64,000 nucleotides of DNA from Bacteroides sp. 214. GTDB taxonomy: Bacteria; Bacteroidota; Bacteroidia; Bacteroidales; Bacteroidaceae. Each line of letters opens with the position of its first letter. Position 1 is the first letter of the stretch. Positions 9,207 through 18,983 of the stretch are shown one piece after another. A model generated the notes under the pieces. It was not told the DNA's origin. It saw only the letters and a list, made by a program, of their open reading frames with translations, and made no database searches. The position numbers and the translations under genes were made by a program. The stretch spans positions 247,845-311,844 of the forward strand of contig NZ_QVML01000001.1 of NCBI RefSeq assembly GCF_010501015.1, given 5' to 3'.

Positions 9207-12044
9207 ATGAAAAAATTATCATTACTAATTACATTAATCTTCTCTTTGTCGGTAGCTGCGCAAACCACCGAAACCCTTTACCTTTCGGGCAAAGGATTGG
9301 GAGATACCAAAACGTGGAAGTTCTACGTAAGCGATGGCATGAATAGTAAAAAATGGTCCAAGATTGAAGTACCCTCACAATGGGAACAACAAGGCTTTGG
9401 CGACTACAGTTACGGACGTTGGTACACCATCAAAGGTGCCAAGCCACCGGTAGAAACCGGTATTTACCGCACTACATTTACTATTCCGTCAAATTGGAAA
9501 GAGAAACAGGTAACCATTATCTTCGAAGGTGTAATGACCGATACCGAAGTAATTGTAAACGGACAAGCTGCCGGAGAGATTCATCAGGGTGGTTTCAACC
9601 GTTTCTCTTACAACATTACCAACAAAATAAAAACAGGAAAGAACGAACTGGAGGTAAGAGTTAGCAAGGAATCGAGCGACAGACACGTGAATGCCGCCGA
9701 ACGTAAAGCCGACTGGTGGATATTCGGAGGAATCTATCGCCCCGTTTACCTCGAAGCAAAACCACTTGCCAACATAGAAAGAATAGCCGTAGATGCACGG
9801 GCAGACGGATCGCTCTATGCCGATATATTTACCTCACAACTCGAAGCCGGATATACACTATCGGCAAACTTAGTACCGCTCACAGCAACAAACACACCCG
9901 CTAACCAACCACAACCCATAGCCCTGACAAACGGCACACAACACTCCGCACGCTTCCAATGGAATGACGTACAATTGTGGAATACCGAAACTCCTAATCT
10001 CTATACCCTCGAACTAACTCTCTCTAAAGATAACAACCCGGTGCATGTATACAAAGAACGTATAGGATTCCGTACGGTGGAGTTTCGCGTAAAAGACGGA
10101 ATCTATGTAAACGGAACCAAAGTGGTACTCAAAGGTATCAATCGCCACTCATTCCACCCCGACGGAGGACGCACCACCAATAAACAAATAAGCATTGATG
10201 ATGCGTTGATGATTAAGGAGATGAATATCAATGCTGTGCGTACGCACTATGCACCCGATAAACATTTTATGGAGGTGTGCGACTCACTCGGTATCTTTAT
10301 GATGCCCGAACTGGCAGGCTGGCAAAATGCCTACAATACCCCGGTTGGCTCCAAGCTGGTGAAGTCACTCGTTGCCCGTGATGTAAACTCACCCTCCGTT
10401 ATTCTTTGGAGTAATGGTAACGAAGGTGGGTTCAACTACGATCTCGACTCATTGTTCAGAGAGTACGACCCACAAAAACGTCACGTTATTCATGCTTGGG
10501 CCGATTTCGATAATTTGGATACACACCACTACCCAACCTACCTCACAGGAGTGGCACGCTTTACAAACGGCTATAAGGTATTTATGCCTGCCGAGTTTCA
10601 GCATGGTATGTACGATCAGGGACATGGAGCAGGCTTGGAAGATTTCTGGGCGCGATATACGGCTCATCCGCTCTTTGCGGGAGGTTTCATGTGGGACTTC
10701 TCGGACAATGCTGTGAAACGCTCCGATAACGGAAAACTCGATTCAGACGGCTCTAACGGAACAGATGGAATTGTAGGACCGTACCGCGAGAAAGAGGGAA
10801 GCTACTACACCGTTCGCGATGTGTGGGCACCTATTCAGTTCAATCAGCTCTACATCACACCCTCTTTTAACGGAGAGTTCTTGGTGCGCAACGACTACTT
10901 GTTCTCCAACCTAAATAGTTGTCGCATGGAGTACAAAGTGATAACAGCTCCTTCGCCTTTGGCAAAAGGAGAAACATCCAACGTAATAGCCACAGGAGTA
11001 GTTGCCCTGCCTGCCATAGACCCACACGAAGTAGGCAAAGCTCGTATGCAACTTCCTGCCAACTTCTTCGAAGGCGATGTATTGGAGATAACCGCGTGGG
11101 ACAGACACAACAAAGAAATATGTACATGGACGTGGCCCATACACTATGCAGCGGCATATACCGAACAACAAATAGCCAAAACGAACCAAACAGGCAAAGC
11201 AGTTGTTAATAAGAAGGATAACGAAGTGAGCCTAACGGCACAAGATGTATTGGCTACATTCGACGTTACCACCGGATTGCTGAAGTTCGTAAAGAACGCT
11301 CATGGCGAAGTGTCATTCAATAACGGACCTATCCCTGTAGGTATGAAAGCACGTTTCAAGGAAGCCAAATTCCGTCAGGAAGGAAACAATGCCGTGTTTA
11401 CAGCCTACTATCTGGGAGGTATCGATTCTATCCGCTGGGAGATGACCCCGGCAGGATTGCTGAATATGCATGCCGTTACACTGAATAGAGGAAGTGGCGG
11501 TCAAGGTTTCGACGAAGCGGTTTTTGAAGATAAAATTACTAACTTTGGCTTCTCATTTTCGTATCCCGAAGAAAAGGTAACGGGTATGGAGTGGTTTGGT
11601 CGTGGCCCTTACCGTGTATGGCGCAACCGTATTCGCGGGGCAAACTATGGTGTGTGGAACAAAGCGTACAACAACACCATTACAGGAGCCGATTATGAGA
11701 ACCTCGTGTATCCCGAGTTCAAAGGATATCATGGCAATATGTATTGGAGCACGTTGAACACCAGCGAGTCGTCCTTTACCGTGCACAGTGCCAGCGACGG
11801 AGTGTATATGCGCGTCTTTACACCAGCCGAGCCTACGGACAACAAAACAAATTGGAGCGCTAATCCGGAGTTCCCCGAAGGAGACATCTCCTTCCTGTTC
11901 GAAATACCGGGTATGAGATGCTTCAAACCGATAGAACAACAAGGACCCAAAAGCCAACCCTCTAACATTCGTATAAAGAAAGGAGACGAAGGGGTGAAAA
12001 TGGATCTTTGGTTTGACTTTAGAGCAATGACAGAAAAAAATTGA
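9207..12044 (+). CDS. Secreted GH2-family beta-galactosidase-like enzyme (LacZ-type layout)
   Basis: A 945-residue protein with a signal peptide (~1-18, ending VAA-Q). Order: GH2 sugar-binding domain (~20-190, including WWIFGGIYRPVYLE), Ig-like domain (~200-290), TIM barrel (~295-560) with acid/base Glu406 (NGNEGG) and nucleophile Glu463 (PAEFQHG), an Ig-like linker, and a C-terminal Bgal_small_N-type domain (~650-930, with GMEWFGRGPY). The full LacZ-like layout makes beta-galactosidase the first guess, acting in the periplasm on galactan or galactosyl side chains of pectin. It shares an operon with the DUF4450 gene (one base between stop and start) and the GH28 gene. Confidence 0.93.
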   Translation: MKKLSLLITLIFSLSVAAQTTETLYLSGKGLGDTKTWKFYVSDGMNSKKWSKIEVPSQWEQQGFGDYSYGRWYTIKGAKPPVETGIYRTTFTIPSNWKEKQVTIIFEGVMTDTEVIVNGQAAGEIHQGGFNRFSYNITNKIKTGKNELEVRVSKESSDRHVNAAERKADWWIFGGIYRPVYLEAKPLANIERIAVDARADGSLYADIFTSQLEAGYTLSANLVPLTATNTPANQPQPIALTNGTQHSARFQWNDVQLWNTETPNLYTLELTLSKDNNPVHVYKERIGFRTVEFRVKDGIYVNGTKVVLKGINRHSFHPDGGRTTNKQISIDDALMIKEMNINAVRTHYAPDKHFMEVCDSLGIFMMPELAGWQNAYNTPVGSKLVKSLVARDVNSPSVILWSNGNEGGFNYDLDSLFREYDPQKRHVIHAWADFDNLDTHHYPTYLTGVARFTNGYKVFMPAEFQHGMYDQGHGAGLEDFWARYTAHPLFAGGFMWDFSDNAVKRSDNGKLDSDGSNGTDGIVGPYREKEGSYYTVRDVWAPIQFNQLYITPSFNGEFLVRNDYLFSNLNSCRMEYKVITAPSPLAKGETSNVIATGVVALPAIDPHEVGKARMQLPANFFEGDVLEITAWDRHNKEICTWTWPIHYAAAYTEQQIAKTNQTGKAVVNKKDNEVSLTAQDVLATFDVTTGLLKFVKNAHGEVSFNNGPIPVGMKARFKEAKFRQEGNNAVFTAYYLGGIDSIRWEMTPAGLLNMHAVTLNRGSGGQGFDEAVFEDKITNFGFSFSYPEEKVTGMEWFGRGPYRVWRNRIRGANYGVWNKAYNNTITGADYENLVYPEFKGYHGNMYWSTLNTSESSFTVHSASDGVYMRVFTPAEPTDNKTNWSANPEFPEGDISFLFEIPGMRCFKPIEQQGPKSQPSNIRIKKGDEGVKMDLWFDFRAMTEKN

Positions 12045-12045
12045 T

Positions 12046-15000
12046 ATGAGGAAAGAATTTCAGGTAAAAAGAATGTTTAGAAAAGGAACACTAACCGCGC
12101 TACTAGGTGCGGTTAGTGTTTTTGGGATAGCACAACCCGCTTCTTCCATTGCCTCCCTAAATGAGGCAAAACACTTATCGCCACGTGTGTTACGTTATTC
12201 ACCCGTTGGTGAGGATTTTGTAATAGTAAACGGCGATAAGCGCTACAACCGGGCACTGTATGGTGGACATACGGCTTACCGTTTGGAGACGAGCGACCGC
12301 CCTATATTTGCAGCCTATCAAAAGAATGGTAGTCAGAACATCAGCTTCCGGTTAACCATCCCTGGTCATGGAATGGTGCTCCTTGAAGAAGTACTGTTTT
12401 GCGAATCTCGTTATACGGCAGGGAAACGAAGCTACAAACTAACCGACCCACTCTGGGGCAAAGGTGAAATAGAGATTACCGCACTGGCACTCTATGAAGA
12501 AGAAGGAGCCATCTGGAAAATAGAAGCCCGCAATATGCCCAAAGGGGCAGAGCTTATAGCCTCCCAAGCAAAGATAAAAGCCCCCCGACTAAACCGAAAC
12601 GGAGATATGGGGGTAGACCCAGAAGATAGCTTTGATAAACCCGATGAGCACTCTTATATAAGAAGTCGCGGGTGGACGATAGATGGCGAATATTTTGTTG
12701 ACTATTTAATGCTTCGGGGTGTTGATTTGGAATACCCTATGTATGGAATAAATTACGAAAAAGAGCTGTTCGAAAAGACCGAAGCAACCCGTGCCGCGCT
12801 TGCCGGACGTATTAAGTTCTCTACTCCCGACCCTTACATCAACCCCATAGGTGGCGCGCTTGCTGTGGCTGCCGATGGTATTTGGGATGGCGAAGTATGG
12901 CTACATGGCGCTGTTGGCTGGCGTATGCCCCTTAGCGGTTGGCGTGCTGCCTATACGGGCAACTTCTTGGGGTGGCACGACAGAGCGAAGAAACACTTCG
13001 ATGCGTATGCTGCCAGTCAGGTAACAGAAGTTCCCAACACTATACCTCATCCGGCACAAGACCCAGATATGAACCTTGCGCGTTCTATCAAAGAGTGGGG
13101 CACACCACAATATAGCAACGGGTACATCTGTCGCAACCCCAATCGCAACGACCAGATGCACCACTACGATATGAACCTGTGCTATATAGACGAGCTACTT
13201 TGGCACTTCAACTGGACGGGCGATGTGGAGTATATGCGTCAGATGTGGCCTACACTTACCCGTCATCTTGCTTGGGAAAAACGAAACTACGACCCCAATG
13301 ATGATGGACTGTATGATGCCTATGCCTGTATCTGGGCAAGTGACGCACTCTATTATAACTCGGGAGCAGTAACACACTCCTCGGCATATAACTACCGAGC
13401 CAACAAACTGGCTGCCCAAATAGCTCAGAAGATTGGCGAAGACCCTACACCCTATCAAAAAGAAGCTGAAAAGATACTCGCTGCCCTAAATCAACACCTG
13501 TGGATGCCCGAGAGAGGACACTGGGCAGAGTTCCAAGACTTCATGGGACACAAACGTTTGCATCCCAATGCGGCTGTTTGGAGCATTTATCATGCCATAG
13601 ACAGCGATGTAGCCGATCCTTTTCAAGCCTATCAGGCTACCCGCTACGTAGATACCGAGATACCTCACTTTGAGGTAAAAGCCGACGGATTGCTGTATGA
13701 GGGATACAAAACCATAGCTACTACCAATTGGTTGCCTTACTCATGGAGCATTAACAACGTAGCCTTTGCCGAAGTAATGCACACGGCATTGGCCTATTTT
13801 CAGGCAGGACGCAACGAAGAAGGCTTCTTGTTGTTGAAAAGCTCTGCGCTGGATGGTATGTATCTGGGTGGAAGTCCCGGAAACTTCGGGCAGGTATCTT
13901 TCTATGATGCCGCGCGTGGAGAGTGTTACCGCGACTTTGGCGACCCCGTAGGTGTTGCCTCACGATTGTATATACAAGGATTGTTTGGTATAAATCCCGA
14001 TGCTCTTAACGGACGTTTGGTGGTTCGTCCCGGATTTCCTGCCGCATGGGAACATGCCGCACTGCAAACGCCCGATATAACCTTGAACTATAAACAAGAA
14101 GGTAATACCGACATTTACAGGGTGGAGCAACGCTTGCCCCAAGCACTGGAATTATCTTTGCAGGTACACGCCCGCATGAGTAAAATAGCCCATGTAACTG
14201 TAAACGGAGAAGCTGCCGATTGGAAGTTAATTGAGAAATCGATAGGTTGTCCATCGCTAGAAATACTTACCCAAGCCACCGAAGCAGATATCCGAATAGA
14301 GTGGGGAGGAACACCCATTGTACAGAAAACTGTTTCCGCAGTAAAAGAATATGGGAACAACGACCCTGTACGTGTACCACTCAATGGCTCGTTTAGAACC
14401 GTTTACGATCCGCAACGCATTCTTAAAGGAGTAAGTATAAACACCGATCAAACAGCCCTCTTCTTAAAAGTAGAAGGAGAAGCCGGGCATCGCACTTTGT
14501 TTGTTCAAGTACAACAAGATGATATGACGTGGTGGCAACCCGTGGATGTTGAAGTAAAAAAAGAAGAGAATCCTCAGACGCCCGCTTTTGTCAATGTAGT
14601 AACAAAGAAGTGCGCGCAAGTGAATATGGATAATCTTTTCAACTCCTCGGTAACAGATATCTTCCGCAACGAATATCTCACACCGCGCTCGCCCTATACC
14701 ACATTGCAACTGCCTATCCAAGGAATTGGGGAGTGGTGCCATCCTAAAATGACGGCAGAAATTGACGATAGCGGACTACGTGCTTCTCTTAAAAAGGGAC
14801 TGTTTGATACCCGGTTGGGTGTAGCTTTCCGCTCACCGGCAAGTGGTAACAACATAGCCTACACTTCTCTTTGGGATAATTATCCTGATAAATTGCAAGT
14901 GCCTTTGAAAGGGAAAGCAACAAGAGCTTACCTGATGATGGCAGGAAGTACTAATCATATGCAATGCCACATGGTAAATGCTACGGTAACTGTGTACTAC

Positions 15001-15321
15001 AAAGACGGCTCTTCGGGTCTGTTGGAACTGACCCCTCCTGATAATTGGTGCCCTATTGAACAAGACTTCTTTGTGGATAATATTTCTTTCCGCCTGAATG
15101 CACCTCGTCCGTACCGTGTGCACCTGAAGAGTGGTTTGGTAAGCAACGATCTTGAAAAGGATTTGGGTATTAAAGGAGTGTATGGTCGTGCCATTGATGG
15201 TGGCGCGGGTGTTTTGCTCGACATGAAACTAAACCCCGACAAAGAGTTGGACTACCTCGAACTCGAAACAATTGCCAATGATGTGGTAGTGGGATTGATG
15301 GGGGTAACCTTGCAACGATAA
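12046..15321 (+). CDS. DUF4450-type secreted protein, probable (alpha/alpha)6-toroid glycosidase
   Basis: A 1091-residue exported protein. The signal peptide is clearest if translation begins at the Met codon at 12073 (MFRKGTLTALLG), 27 bp inside the frame. Residues ~340-640 have the helix-rich, Trp/Tyr/Asp-dense pattern of toroidal glycosidases (for example DELLWHFNWTGDVEYMRQMW, and NDDGLYDAYACIW), comparable to GH78, GH63 and GH95 catalytic domains. N- and C-terminal regions look beta-rich. I recognise it as DUF4450-like. An activity on an RG-I or side-chain oligosaccharide is inference from its neighbours, and no catalytic residue can be assigned confidently. It begins one base after the GH2 stop and is followed after 27 bp by GH28. 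Confidence 0.75.
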   Translation: MRKEFQVKRMFRKGTLTALLGAVSVFGIAQPASSIASLNEAKHLSPRVLRYSPVGEDFVIVNGDKRYNRALYGGHTAYRLETSDRPIFAAYQKNGSQNISFRLTIPGHGMVLLEEVLFCESRYTAGKRSYKLTDPLWGKGEIEITALALYEEEGAIWKIEARNMPKGAELIASQAKIKAPRLNRNGDMGVDPEDSFDKPDEHSYIRSRGWTIDGEYFVDYLMLRGVDLEYPMYGINYEKELFEKTEATRAALAGRIKFSTPDPYINPIGGALAVAADGIWDGEVWLHGAVGWRMPLSGWRAAYTGNFLGWHDRAKKHFDAYAASQVTEVPNTIPHPAQDPDMNLARSIKEWGTPQYSNGYICRNPNRNDQMHHYDMNLCYIDELLWHFNWTGDVEYMRQMWPTLTRHLAWEKRNYDPNDDGLYDAYACIWASDALYYNSGAVTHSSAYNYRANKLAAQIAQKIGEDPTPYQKEAEKILAALNQHLWMPERGHWAEFQDFMGHKRLHPNAAVWSIYHAIDSDVADPFQAYQATRYVDTEIPHFEVKADGLLYEGYKTIATTNWLPYSWSINNVAFAEVMHTALAYFQAGRNEEGFLLLKSSALDGMYLGGSPGNFGQVSFYDAARGECYRDFGDPVGVASRLYIQGLFGINPDALNGRLVVRPGFPAAWEHAALQTPDITLNYKQEGNTDIYRVEQRLPQALELSLQVHARMSKIAHVTVNGEAADWKLIEKSIGCPSLEILTQATEADIRIEWGGTPIVQKTVSAVKEYGNNDPVRVPLNGSFRTVYDPQRILKGVSINTDQTALFLKVEGEAGHRTLFVQVQQDDMTWWQPVDVEVKKEENPQTPAFVNVVTKKCAQVNMDNLFNSSVTDIFRNEYLTPRSPYTTLQLPIQGIGEWCHPKMTAEIDDSGLRASLKKGLFDTRLGVAFRSPASGNNIAYTSLWDNYPDKLQVPLKGKATRAYLMMAGSTNHMQCHMVNATVTVYYKDGSSGLLELTPPDNWCPIEQDFFVDNISFRLNAPRPYRVHLKSGLVSNDLEKDLGIKGVYGRAIDGGAGVLLDMKLNPDKELDYLELETIANDVVVGLMGVTLQR

Positions 15322-15348
15322 CAATAGTAATAAATAAACAATACAACC

Positions 15349-16725
15349 ATGAAACGATTGAAAATTTACATGCTGCTTTTTGCTTGTATAGCAAGTATGG
15401 CAACTTCTGCCAAAGAACTATTCCCCGACGGAACTCCTGTTCCCGATTGGTTTAGAGAGATTGAGAAAACAGACATCAGTAAGCTGGGTAAGCAATATCG
15501 AATTACCGACTTTGGTGTGGTCAATGATAGTACAATTCTACAAACCGAGAAGATACAAGCCGTTATCGACCAAGCGTATCAAGCGGGTGGGGGTGTTGTG
15601 GTTGTTCCACAAGGCACGTATCAAAGTGGTTCACTCTTCTTCAAGCAAGGTACACATCTGCATGTAGAGGCAGGTGGTGTTTTGAAAGGTAGCGATGATA
15701 TAGCAAACTTCCCACTGGTAATGACTCGTATGGAAGGACAAACCTTGAAGTACTTCGCCGCATTGGTTAATGCCGATGGTGTAGATGGATTCACTATATC
15801 GGGTAAAGGAACGATAGATGGAAATGGGTTGCGCTATTGGCGTGCTTTCTGGTTGCGTCGTCAGTTCAATTCCAAATGTACGAATATGGACGAAATGCGC
15901 CCCCGTTTGGTGTATATCTCTAACAGTAAGAACATACAGCTACAAGACGTACACCTGAAGAATTCTCCTTTCTGGACGACTCATCTTTATAAATGCGAGT
16001 ATGTGAAGCTCTTGGGACTTCGTATCACCTCGCCCGAGAAACCGGTAAAGGCACCCAGCACCGACGCAGTAGACTTGGATGTGTGCAGCAATATTCTTAT
16101 AAAGAACTGCTACATGTCGGTAAACGACGACGCGGTAGCCCTGAAGGGTGGTAAAGGTCCACAAGCCGACAAAGACCCCAGCAATGGTGGCAACTACAAT
16201 ATCATTATCGAAGATTGTACATATGGTTTCTGTCATAGTGCGCTCACTTGTGGTAGCGAAGCTATTCACAACCGCAACATTATCTTCCGTAGAGTAACAG
16301 TAGACTCGGCAAAGCGTATGTTCCAATTGAAGATGCGTCCTGATACCCCGCAGCACTACGAATATATTCTGCTCGAAGATATAACAGGGAATGCCAGCAG
16401 TATGCTCGACACCAAACCTTGGACACAGTTCTTCGACCTGAAAGGAGAAAACGGTATGCGTCTCTCCAAAGCGAATGATATTGTATTCCGCAATGTGAAG
16501 CTGGAGTGTAAAACTGCTTTTGATGTGATTGATTCAGACCAATACCAACTATCCGACTTTACCTTCGAGAACATGGATGTACAAGCCGAACGTATCTCGG
16601 CACGTGGCACAGAAATGTTCAAAGGGTTGGTATTGAAAAATATGAAGATAAATGGAACTGTATTCAAAGGAGAGAAAGCGCAAGCTAAGGAAGAAGCTCC
16701 TAAGAAGGCTCAGTGGAATGAGTAA
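15349..16725 (+). CDS. GH28 polygalacturonase / pectin-backbone hydrolase
   Basis: A 458-residue secreted right-handed beta-helix protein with a signal peptide (~1-20). GH28 catalytic carboxylates are visible: Asp239 (STDAVDLD), Asp260-Asp261 (NDDAVALKG), with the conserved His296 (GFCHSALTCGSE) and Lys328 (QLKMRPD). These correspond to the fungal polygalacturonase motifs NTD, DD, GHG and RIK, with the third changed to C-H-S. This GFCHS variant is common among Bacteroidota exo-acting GH28 enzymes, so exo-polygalacturonase or a rhamnogalacturonan hydrolase are the best guesses. It is the last gene of the operon, followed by the terminator at 16748-16790. Confidence 0.93.
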   Translation: MKRLKIYMLLFACIASMATSAKELFPDGTPVPDWFREIEKTDISKLGKQYRITDFGVVNDSTILQTEKIQAVIDQAYQAGGGVVVVPQGTYQSGSLFFKQGTHLHVEAGGVLKGSDDIANFPLVMTRMEGQTLKYFAALVNADGVDGFTISGKGTIDGNGLRYWRAFWLRRQFNSKCTNMDEMRPRLVYISNSKNIQLQDVHLKNSPFWTTHLYKCEYVKLLGLRITSPEKPVKAPSTDAVDLDVCSNILIKNCYMSVNDDAVALKGGKGPQADKDPSNGGNYNIIIEDCTYGFCHSALTCGSEAIHNRNIIFRRVTVDSAKRMFQLKMRPDTPQHYEYILLEDITGNASSMLDTKPWTQFFDLKGENGMRLSKANDIVFRNVKLECKTAFDVIDSDQYQLSDFTFENMDVQAERISARGTEMFKGLVLKNMKINGTVFKGEKAQAKEEAPKKAQWNE

Positions 16726-16747
16726 AACAGAACTAGGAATAAATGGA

Positions 16748-16790
16748 AACCCCGAAAGTTAGATGAAAACTTTCGGGGTTTGTTTTTGTT
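16748..16790 (+). terminator. Rho-independent terminator after GH28
   Basis: A 14-bp perfect stem (16748-16761 with 16769-16782, core CCCCGAAAG/CTTTCGGGG), a 7-nt loop and a T-rich tail (TTGTTTTTGTT). It closes the GH2-DUF4450-GH28 operon. Confidence 0.93.
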
Positions 16791-16804
16791 AATAATAACA
16801 GGTT

Positions 16805-17209
16805 TTGGCTAAAGCCAAGATAGGAAATGTTTTACAAATCCGGCAGCTGAAGCAGCCGGCAATTGATGCTAAACTGGTTATTGATAAGCTTCATATGCCT
16901 CACAAAGTGCCTAACAACTTCACAGTTTGCCTAACAAGATGCCTAACAAAATATTCTGTGGCTCACAAAGCGCCTAACAAACTTTATGAGGTAGTAGTTA
17001 TGCCTCACAAGATGCCTCACAACTTTACAATTTGCCTAACGGTCTGCCTCACAAGATGCCTCACAACTTCATAGCTTGCCTCACAAAATGCCTAACAGCC
17101 TCACAAAGTGCCTAACATTTTTTGTGTTCCATCAATTGCCGTCGGTTTTAACCGACGGATAAAGTAGTTGTTCTTGCTTTGGCTTTAGCCAAAAGAAATG
17201 CTTTACAAA
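16805..17209. repeat. 405-bp convergent intergenic element with bracketing repeats and hairpins
   Basis: The gap between the GH28 gene (+) and PL1 gene (-) holds no credible gene. It is bracketed by two related ends: TTGGCTAAAGCCAA (16805-16818) with GGAAATGTTTTACAAA (16823-16838) on the left, and TTGGCTTTAGCCAA (17179-17192) with GAAATGCTTTACAAA (17195-17209) on the right. Inside are an imperfect CCGGC...GCCGG hairpin (16841-16860), the GCCTMACAA array, and a perfect hairpin (arms 17139-17147 and 17150-17158, CCGTCGGTT/AACCGACGG). Confidence 0.75.
16896..17118. repeat. Array of fifteen GCCT(A/C)ACA motifs, spaced mainly 12 and 20 bp
   Basis: Fifteen copies of TGCCTMACAA or close variants start at 16896, 16908, 16928, 16940, 16959, 16971, 17001, 17013, 17033, 17045, 17057, 17077, 17089, 17097 and 17109. 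Spacings are 12, 20, 12, 19, 12, 30, 12, 20, 12, 12, 20, 12, 8, 12, so the main unit is a 12-bp pair repeated every ~32 bp. The 20-bp step breaks any reading frame, which argues against coding. Function unknown. Confidence 0.85.
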
Positions 17210-17214
17210 ACCTC

Positions 17215-18903
17215 TTAGAACAAACTTTTACGCTTTGCCAGTGTATCGTAGTTGTTCTTCAGATTTTTCCAATCTACTTTCTTGGTCGGGTCAATACCAT
17301 TGATGTACTTTTCGATGTTGGTATAACCATCACCATTGCAATCTTGCGTGGCATCCGAAGGGTCGTTCGGGTTCAGACCATATTTCTTTTCCCAAGCATC
17401 AGGCATACCATCTCCATCAGTATCTACATACGGGGTTCCATTGTATTCGGGCAATCCACCTACCTGACGAATATCGGTAATGATACCTTGTTTGTATGAA
17501 TCGGCAGGGAGTCTTCTTTTTACATACTTCGGATCAAACTCATAGTCTGCCGCATTGTCTACATAGAAAGGTTTACCAGTTCTTACTGTTTTCACAATGC
17601 GTTCATCTACCGCGTCGCGTTTTGGGAAAGTGGCTCCTACATTGTTTAATACAAATTTATAGGCTTCTTTGGCGCTCATAATGGTTACATGCGCCATTGG
17701 CATAGCTTCGTTTACACGAATCTGGCTCTCGAATTTGCCGGCATTGGGCATATCGTAGATTTGCACTCCACCATCCCAGTTGTTTTTGGTTACATGCGGA
17801 TAACCTTCGGTGATGTTACCATTTACATAGGCTTTACCAAAACTATCGGGTTTACTCTTGTCGCGACTGGATTCCGGTTTCAATATACGGTGAGCAATTG
17901 GTTTGTCTTTCGGAGTAACAGGTCCCGGCTTGAAATAATTATTGATGATATTGAAGAAGCTCTTGTCGTCTCCACCATCTACCGAACGGTTCCACCAGTT
18001 GAACGTGATGTTGTTGACAAAGTTAAAATCGCCATCCATACCTATAGAAGAGTTACGGCTTATGTTAGAAGCGAAAAGATTGCGGGCAAACATACTGTTG
18101 TGTCCGCCGATGGTTGCGCCAAAAGCATGGTTGTAACAATCCAATGCCTCGGTGAAAGCAGAATTCTGAATCGTGATGTTTACCGTAGGCAGCTTCATGC
18201 CATATCCGTCTTTCTGACGATTATATACGTGGCGGTACATAGACATATTCTCGTCCAATCCCCAGCTTGCCGAAACGTGGTCAATCATAATATTTCCAAC
18301 TCCGTTGCCACCCAATGCGTCATCACGACGATTCACATCGTGCGCTCCACGACGAAAACGCATATGACGAACAATCACATCGTGCGTATCAATCAGGAAA
18401 CTTTCGCCTGTAACACACACACCATCACCCGGTGCTGTTTGTCCGGCAATGGTAACATAAGGGGCACGAACATTGATTGGGCTTTTCAACTGAATAATAC
18501 CTGCTACATTAAACACGATAATACGGGCACCACCTGTTTCGCATGCTTCACGAAGCGTACCGGGACCTTCATCGGCAAGAGAAGTAACAACAATTACCTT
18601 TCCACCTCGTCCGCCTGCAGTGTACATACCACCACCCTCGGCACCGGGGAAAGCAGGGATATCCGCTTTGAGCAGATCTTCGGGTTTAGCAGCCCACGGT
18701 CTATATGGACGACCTTTTTCTGCCTCTTCCATAACAATTGGCAAGGCTTTCTCCCAAGCCTGCTTGGATTTACGCCCAATTTCGGCATCCCTTCGGGCGC
18801 CTTCGGCTTTTACATCTTCAGGAATAACAGGATACTGTGCAAACAAAGGAATACAGAGGGCTGCGCATCCCAAAACAGCCACAATCTTTTTCATGTAATT
18901 CAT
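17215..18903 (-). CDS. Secreted PL1-family pectate lyase with C-terminal calcium-binding repeats
   Basis: A 562-residue protein with a signal peptide (~1-22, ending LFAQ). A beta-helix lyase core spans ~78-440: the start PAFPGAEGGG, the strand phrases TLREACETGGARIIVFNVAG and VTIAGQTAPG, and the VIVRHMRFRRG motif are typical of PL1 proteins from Bacteroidota. The C-terminus has DTDGDGMPDAWE and DCNGDGYTNIEKY, thrombospondin-3/dockerin-like calcium loops. It would cleave polygalacturonate by beta-elimination. It is transcribed toward PUL A and is probably a member of it. The start may be the fourth codon (Met at 18892-18894). The long frame on the opposite strand is a shadow. Confidence 0.92.
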   Translation of the reverse strand: MNYMKKIVAVLGCAALCIPLFAQYPVIPEDVKAEGARRDAEIGRKSKQAWEKALPIVMEEAEKGRPYRPWAAKPEDLLKADIPAFPGAEGGGMYTAGGRGGKVIVVTSLADEGPGTLREACETGGARIIVFNVAGIIQLKSPINVRAPYVTIAGQTAPGDGVCVTGESFLIDTHDVIVRHMRFRRGAHDVNRRDDALGGNGVGNIMIDHVSASWGLDENMSMYRHVYNRQKDGYGMKLPTVNITIQNSAFTEALDCYNHAFGATIGGHNSMFARNLFASNISRNSSIGMDGDFNFVNNITFNWWNRSVDGGDDKSFFNIINNYFKPGPVTPKDKPIAHRILKPESSRDKSKPDSFGKAYVNGNITEGYPHVTKNNWDGGVQIYDMPNAGKFESQIRVNEAMPMAHVTIMSAKEAYKFVLNNVGATFPKRDAVDERIVKTVRTGKPFYVDNAADYEFDPKYVKRRLPADSYKQGIITDIRQVGGLPEYNGTPYVDTDGDGMPDAWEKKYGLNPNDPSDATQDCNGDGYTNIEKYINGIDPTKKVDWKNLKNNYDTLAKRKSLF

Positions 18904-18983
18904 AAAATAATGGGTATTGGTTTATTTTATATAAGGACGGGCGAAGGTGGTTTTTGTAATAGGAGGGGTGGGGAGTCTAATAA

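Noticed and set aside
16805-17074. Small open frame of 89 codons with CLTRCLT/MPHKMPHN repeats
   Set aside because: It reads through the GCCTMACAA array. The array spacing is not in frame overall and there is no promoter, so the peptide is an artefact.
16896-17118. CRISPR array
   Set aside because: The repeated motif is only ~10 bp, spacing is irregular (8-30 bp), no unique spacers of constant length exist, and there are no cas genes.
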